Shown here: one piece after another, positions 61,230 through 64,000 of the stretch
Layout of the letters: each line of letters starts with the position of its first letter
How positions within the stretch are numbered: the stretch's first letter is position 1
NCBI RefSeq assembly: GCF_031624635.1
Contig: NZ_JAMQOQ010000002.1
Span: 1-64,000, forward strand
Source of the DNA: Halogeometricum sp. S3BR5-2
GTDB taxonomy: Archaea; Halobacteriota; Halobacteria; Halobacteriales; Haloferacaceae
Direction: 5' to 3'
Length of the DNA: 64,000 bases
Notes under the pieces: model-generated
Told to the model about the DNA's origin: nothing
The model's input: only the letters and a program-made list of their open reading frames with translations
Database searches by the model: none
Translations under genes and position numbers: made by a program

Positions 61230-62359
61230 GCGACGCCGATTCGAGCCGCGCGCGCGCCCTGCTCGACCGGGCGGCCGACCGCGTGTTCGACCTGACGGTC
61301 CTCGAACGACTCGCGCTCGCCGCGGCGTCGACGGCGCTGGCGCTCCTCATCGGTCTCGTCGTCGTCGCGGCGGCGGGCTACGACCCGGTGCAGTTCCTCC
61401 GATTCGTGTTCGTGGGGTCGTTCGGCGACGCCAGCGCGACGGCGCGGACGCTCAAGTTCACGACGATTCTCACGCTGACGGGGGTCGCCGTCGCCATCGC
61501 CTTCCGCGCCGGCGTGTTCAACATCGGGGTGCAGGGTCAGTTCGTCGTCGGCGGATTCACCACCGTCGTCACCATTCTGTGGCTCGCACCGATGTTCCCC
61601 GCGGGGACGGTCGGCGGCGTTCTCCTGATGGTCTTCGGGACGCTCGCGGCCGTCGTCGCGGCCGGTGCCTACGGCGCGCTTCCGGGGATACTGAAGGCGT
61701 ACGCCGACGCCAACGAGATCATCACGACCATCATGCTGAACTTCGTCGCCGTCGGCGTCGTCGGCTACCTCGTCGAGGGGGCCTTTCGCGGCGAGGGCAA
61801 CCGAGCCCCCAACACCGAACGACTGCCCGAGTACGTCTCGCTCCCGCGAATCGTCTACGACAACCCCGACTTCTCGATTCTCGGGTTCGCGGCGGCGCTT
61901 CTCGTCGTCGCCCTCGTCGCCGTCGTCATGGCCCGAACCACCGTCGGCTACGACATGGTGACGAGCGGCTTCCAGCAGGCCGCCGCGACGTTCTCCGGGG
62001 TCGACGCCGAGCGAACCATCGTCACGACGATGACGCTCTCGGGGATGGTCGCGGGCGTCGCGGGCGCGGTGTTCGCCATCATGATTCAGGGCTACTACAG
62101 CGACCCCGCCGGCGTCGGGACGTACGGCTTCGACGCCATCGCGGTGAGTCTGCTCGCCGCGAACAACCCGCTGGGGGTCGTCCCCGCGAGTCTGCTGTTC
62201 GGCGGTCTCGACTCCGCGGCGTCCTACATCAGCATCAACAGCGACGTCCCCGTCCAGTTGATCGACGGTATCGTCGGACTCGTCGTGCTGTTCGTCGCCG
62301 CGCCGGAACTGTTCCGGATGGCCGCCGAACGAATCGGTCTCGGAGGTGCGGACCGATGA
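61226..62359 (+). CDS. ABC transporter permease (nucleoside/BMP type)
   Basis: The 377-residue membrane protein begins with a GTG inside the stop of the ATPase gene (GTGA) and has about eight to ten helices of the branched-chain/nucleoside permease family. Family segments: GVFNIGVQGQFVVGGF and GALPGILKAYADANEIITTIMLNFVAVGVVGYL, and a late GFDAIAVSLLAANNPLGVVPASLLFGGL. It forms the channel with the next permease. Confidence 0.92.
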   Translation: MSDADSSRARALLDRAADRVFDLTVLERLALAAASTALALLIGLVVVAAAGYDPVQFLRFVFVGSFGDASATARTLKFTTILTLTGVAVAIAFRAGVFNIGVQGQFVVGGFTTVVTILWLAPMFPAGTVGGVLLMVFGTLAAVVAAGAYGALPGILKAYADANEIITTIMLNFVAVGVVGYLVEGAFRGEGNRAPNTERLPEYVSLPRIVYDNPDFSILGFAAALLVVALVAVVMARTTVGYDMVTSGFQQAAATFSGVDAERTIVTTMTLSGMVAGVAGAVFAIMIQGYYSDPAGVGTYGFDAIAVSLLAANNPLGVVPASLLFGGLDSAASYISINSDVPVQLIDGIVGLVVLFVAAPELFRMAAERIGLGGADR

Positions 62360-63411
62360 GCGGTGCGACGCTCCGTACCGACGAACGGTCGCGGCTCCTC
62401 GTCGGGACTGTCCTCGTCGTCGCCGCGCTGGCGGTCGTCTCCACGACGGTATTCGACCTGCCCGTCGGGGCTATCCTCACGGTCGGATTCGTCGAGAGAG
62501 CGCTGCAAGCGGCCTCACCGATCGCTCTCGCGGCCGTCGGCGGACTCTACGCCGAGAAGAGCGGCGTGTTCAACATCGGACTGGAAGGGTTCATGATATT
62601 CGGCGCGGTCGCCGCCGCGACGTTCACTTACCTCTTCGGCGGGGACGCACCGAGCCAGACCACCCTCTGGCTCGGCATCCTCGGAGCGACGTTCGTCTGT
62701 GGCCTGCTTTCGGTCGCGTTCGCCGTGTTGCTCGTTCGATATCAGGCCAATCAGATCGTCGCGGGGCTCGCCGTCTGGTTCATCGGTCTCGGGTTCGGCC
62801 CGTTCACCGCCGTCCTGCTGTGGGGCAACCGGAACAGTCCCGGGTTGACGAGCATGAGCAGCGTGACCGTCCCGGGACTGTCCGAAATCCCGATTCTCGG
62901 CCGCGTCCTGTTCGACACGTCGCCGCTGGTGTGGCTGGCCGGCGCCCTCGCCGTCGCCGCGTGGGTCGTCCTCTTCCGCACGAAGTACGGGTACTGGGTA
63001 CAGGCCGCGGGCGAGAACCCGGAGGCGCTCGACACGGCCGGCATCGACGTCACCCGCATCCGCTACGCGGCCGTCATCTTCTCCGGCGTGATGGCCGGAC
63101 TCGGCGGAGCCGTGCTGATGGCGCACGCCGGGTCGTTCACCGGAACCGGCGACACGATGGTCAACGGCCGCGGGTGGATCGCCATCGTGGCCTACCTGTT
63201 CGGGAACTACAACCCTATCGGCGCGGCGCTCGCGGCGCTCCTGTTCGGCGGTCTCGACATGCTCCAGATTCAGTTCCAGACGGCGGGCATCGAACTCCCG
63301 AACCGACTCGTCAACCTGTTCCCGTACGTGGCCGTCATCGTCGTCCTCACCGTCTGGGGGTCGACGCGAATGCCGTCGTCCGTCGGCGAACACTACGAAA
63401 GCGAGGAGTGA
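62356..63411 (+). CDS. ABC transporter permease (nucleoside/BMP type)
   Basis: The 351-residue protein starts with ATG overlapping the previous stop (ATGA). It has the second-permease pattern GLYAEKSGVFNIGLEGFMIFGAVAAATF, then RYQANQIVAGLAVWFIGLGF and YGYWVQAAGENPEALDTAGIDVTRIRY (the coupling region) and GRGWIAIVAYLFGNYNPIGAALAALLFGGL. Last gene of the operon. Confidence 0.93.
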   Translation: MSGATLRTDERSRLLVGTVLVVAALAVVSTTVFDLPVGAILTVGFVERALQAASPIALAAVGGLYAEKSGVFNIGLEGFMIFGAVAAATFTYLFGGDAPSQTTLWLGILGATFVCGLLSVAFAVLLVRYQANQIVAGLAVWFIGLGFGPFTAVLLWGNRNSPGLTSMSSVTVPGLSEIPILGRVLFDTSPLVWLAGALAVAAWVVLFRTKYGYWVQAAGENPEALDTAGIDVTRIRYAAVIFSGVMAGLGGAVLMAHAGSFTGTGDTMVNGRGWIAIVAYLFGNYNPIGAALAALLFGGLDMLQIQFQTAGIELPNRLVNLFPYVAVIVVLTVWGSTRMPSSVGEHYESEE

Positions 63412-63496
63412 GCGGCCGAGACTCGCCGGAGCCGTTTCCTCCGCGGTTCGACGCCTCTCCTCGTTCGCTCGCCGGTGACCCCCAGTTCGCGTCGTC

Positions 63497-64000
63497 TCAC
63501 CCGTCGTCGCCGTCCCGGAGGCGGTTGCCGAAGAAGCCGACCAGTCCGTCGACGCGGCCGGTTCCGTAGAGCGCGACGAGTATCGCGCCGACGCCGTTGA
63601 ACATCAAGTCGGTGACGATGTCGTCGATGCCGTAGACGGTGACGAGACCGCCGAGGGCGAACTCCAGCACTTCCCAGAAGACCCCCGCCGCGAGGACGAA
63701 CACGACGATGAACACCGTTCTGAACTCGGAGGGGACCTCGATGTCGGCCGAGTGGAGTTCCAACGCCCGGAACGCCGCGTAGCCGAGTCCGGCGACGACC
63801 GTCGCCGAGAGCGTGTGCGTTATCTCGTCGTACCACTGGTACCTGTCGTAGAACCCGAGGAAGCCGACGACGTGGAGGAGCATCGAGAGCGTGACCCAGA
63901 CGACGAGGCCGGCGTCCATCCGGTAGCCGTACTCGCGGCGGAGCAGCGCCGGCAGGAACGTCACCCCGAGTCCGACGGCCCCCGACGCGACGAGCGGCGC
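63497..64000 (-). CDS. Membrane protein, 5' end beyond the window
   Basis: The frame stays open to the window edge: 12 codons upstream of the GTG at 63964 continue with hydrophobic residues (APLVASGAVGLG), so the real start is probably past 64000. The visible part has about four helices, with WYDEITHTLSATVVAG and GVFWEVLEFALGG and a DDIVTDLMFNGVGAILVALYG segment. This acidic-helix pattern resembles DUF2238/VanZ-like small membrane proteins, but I cannot name it. Confidence 0.7.
   Translation of the reverse strand, partial: APLVASGAVGLGVTFLPALLRREYGYRMDAGLVVWVTLSMLLHVVGFLGFYDRYQWYDEITHTLSATVVAGLGYAAFRALELHSADIEVPSEFRTVFIVVFVLAAGVFWEVLEFALGGLVTVYGIDDIVTDLMFNGVGAILVALYGTGRVDGLVGFFGNRLRDGDDG

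Overview
The window is a gene-dense, GC-rich stretch of chromosome from a halophilic archaeon (class Halobacteria, probably a Haloferax/Halogeometricum-like member of the Haloferacales; genus not determinable from this sequence alone). Evidence: strongly acidic proteomes in nearly every gene, Tat-type lipoprotein signals, leaderless genes with an AT-rich TATA-like element about 27-30 bp before the start codon, a 5S rRNA followed by tRNA-Cys as in haloarchaeal rRNA operons, an archaeal eIF1A, and archaea-only families (RdfA, SMC-related protein, Azf-type dehydrogenase).

Layout. 1-530: distal end of an rRNA operon (5S, hairpin, tRNA-Cys). 0.7-5.1 kb: a membrane protein, a winged-helix regulator, a small zinc protein, eIF1A, a methyltransferase and an M28 aminopeptidase. 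5.3-11.3 kb: a five-gene oligopeptide ABC transporter (SBP, two permeases, two ATPases) divergent from the aminopeptidase. 11.3-15.2 kb: SDR, TldD/PmbA-like protein, succinylglutamate desuccinylase/aspartoacylase-like enzyme, small membrane protein. 15.4-18.8 kb: GH15 glucoamylase and type II NADH dehydrogenase. 18.9-25.3 kb: enolase-superfamily dehydratase, UlaG-like MBL lactonase, SDR, aldehyde dehydrogenase and FAH-family dehydratase, together a plausible complete oxidative (Weimberg-type) pentose pathway. 25.3-31.8 kb: trehalose-6-phosphate synthase, RpiA, 6-phosphogluconate dehydrogenase, a GH15 (trehalase-like) enzyme and an Azf-type glucose-6-phosphate dehydrogenase, i.e. the oxidative pentose phosphate route beside trehalose metabolism. 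31.9-37.1 kb: heme-copper oxidase subunits III, I and II with several very small coupled ORFs. 37.3-39.8 kb: RdfA plus archaea-specific SMC-related ATPase, preceded by two copies of a 21-bp palindromic element. 40-51.5 kb: mixed metabolism, HtrA protease, a chemotaxis transducer, VOC dioxygenase, SDRs, a GATase, a DMT transporter and a secreted GH5-like enzyme. 51.6-58 kb: beta-helix protein, membrane-anchored Mrr-like nuclease, UV-damage endonuclease and KatG. 58.4-63.4 kb: BMP-type nucleoside/sugar ABC transporter. The window ends in a truncated membrane protein.

No insertion sequence, integrase, CRISPR array or replication origin was seen. The most interesting unexplained signals are a 21-bp palindrome family (two copies upstream of rdfA, one at 15.37 kb), micro-ORFs translationally coupled to the cytochrome oxidase genes, a membrane-anchored Mrr-like nuclease with tandem zinc-ribbon cysteines, and long structured inverted repeats at gene borders.
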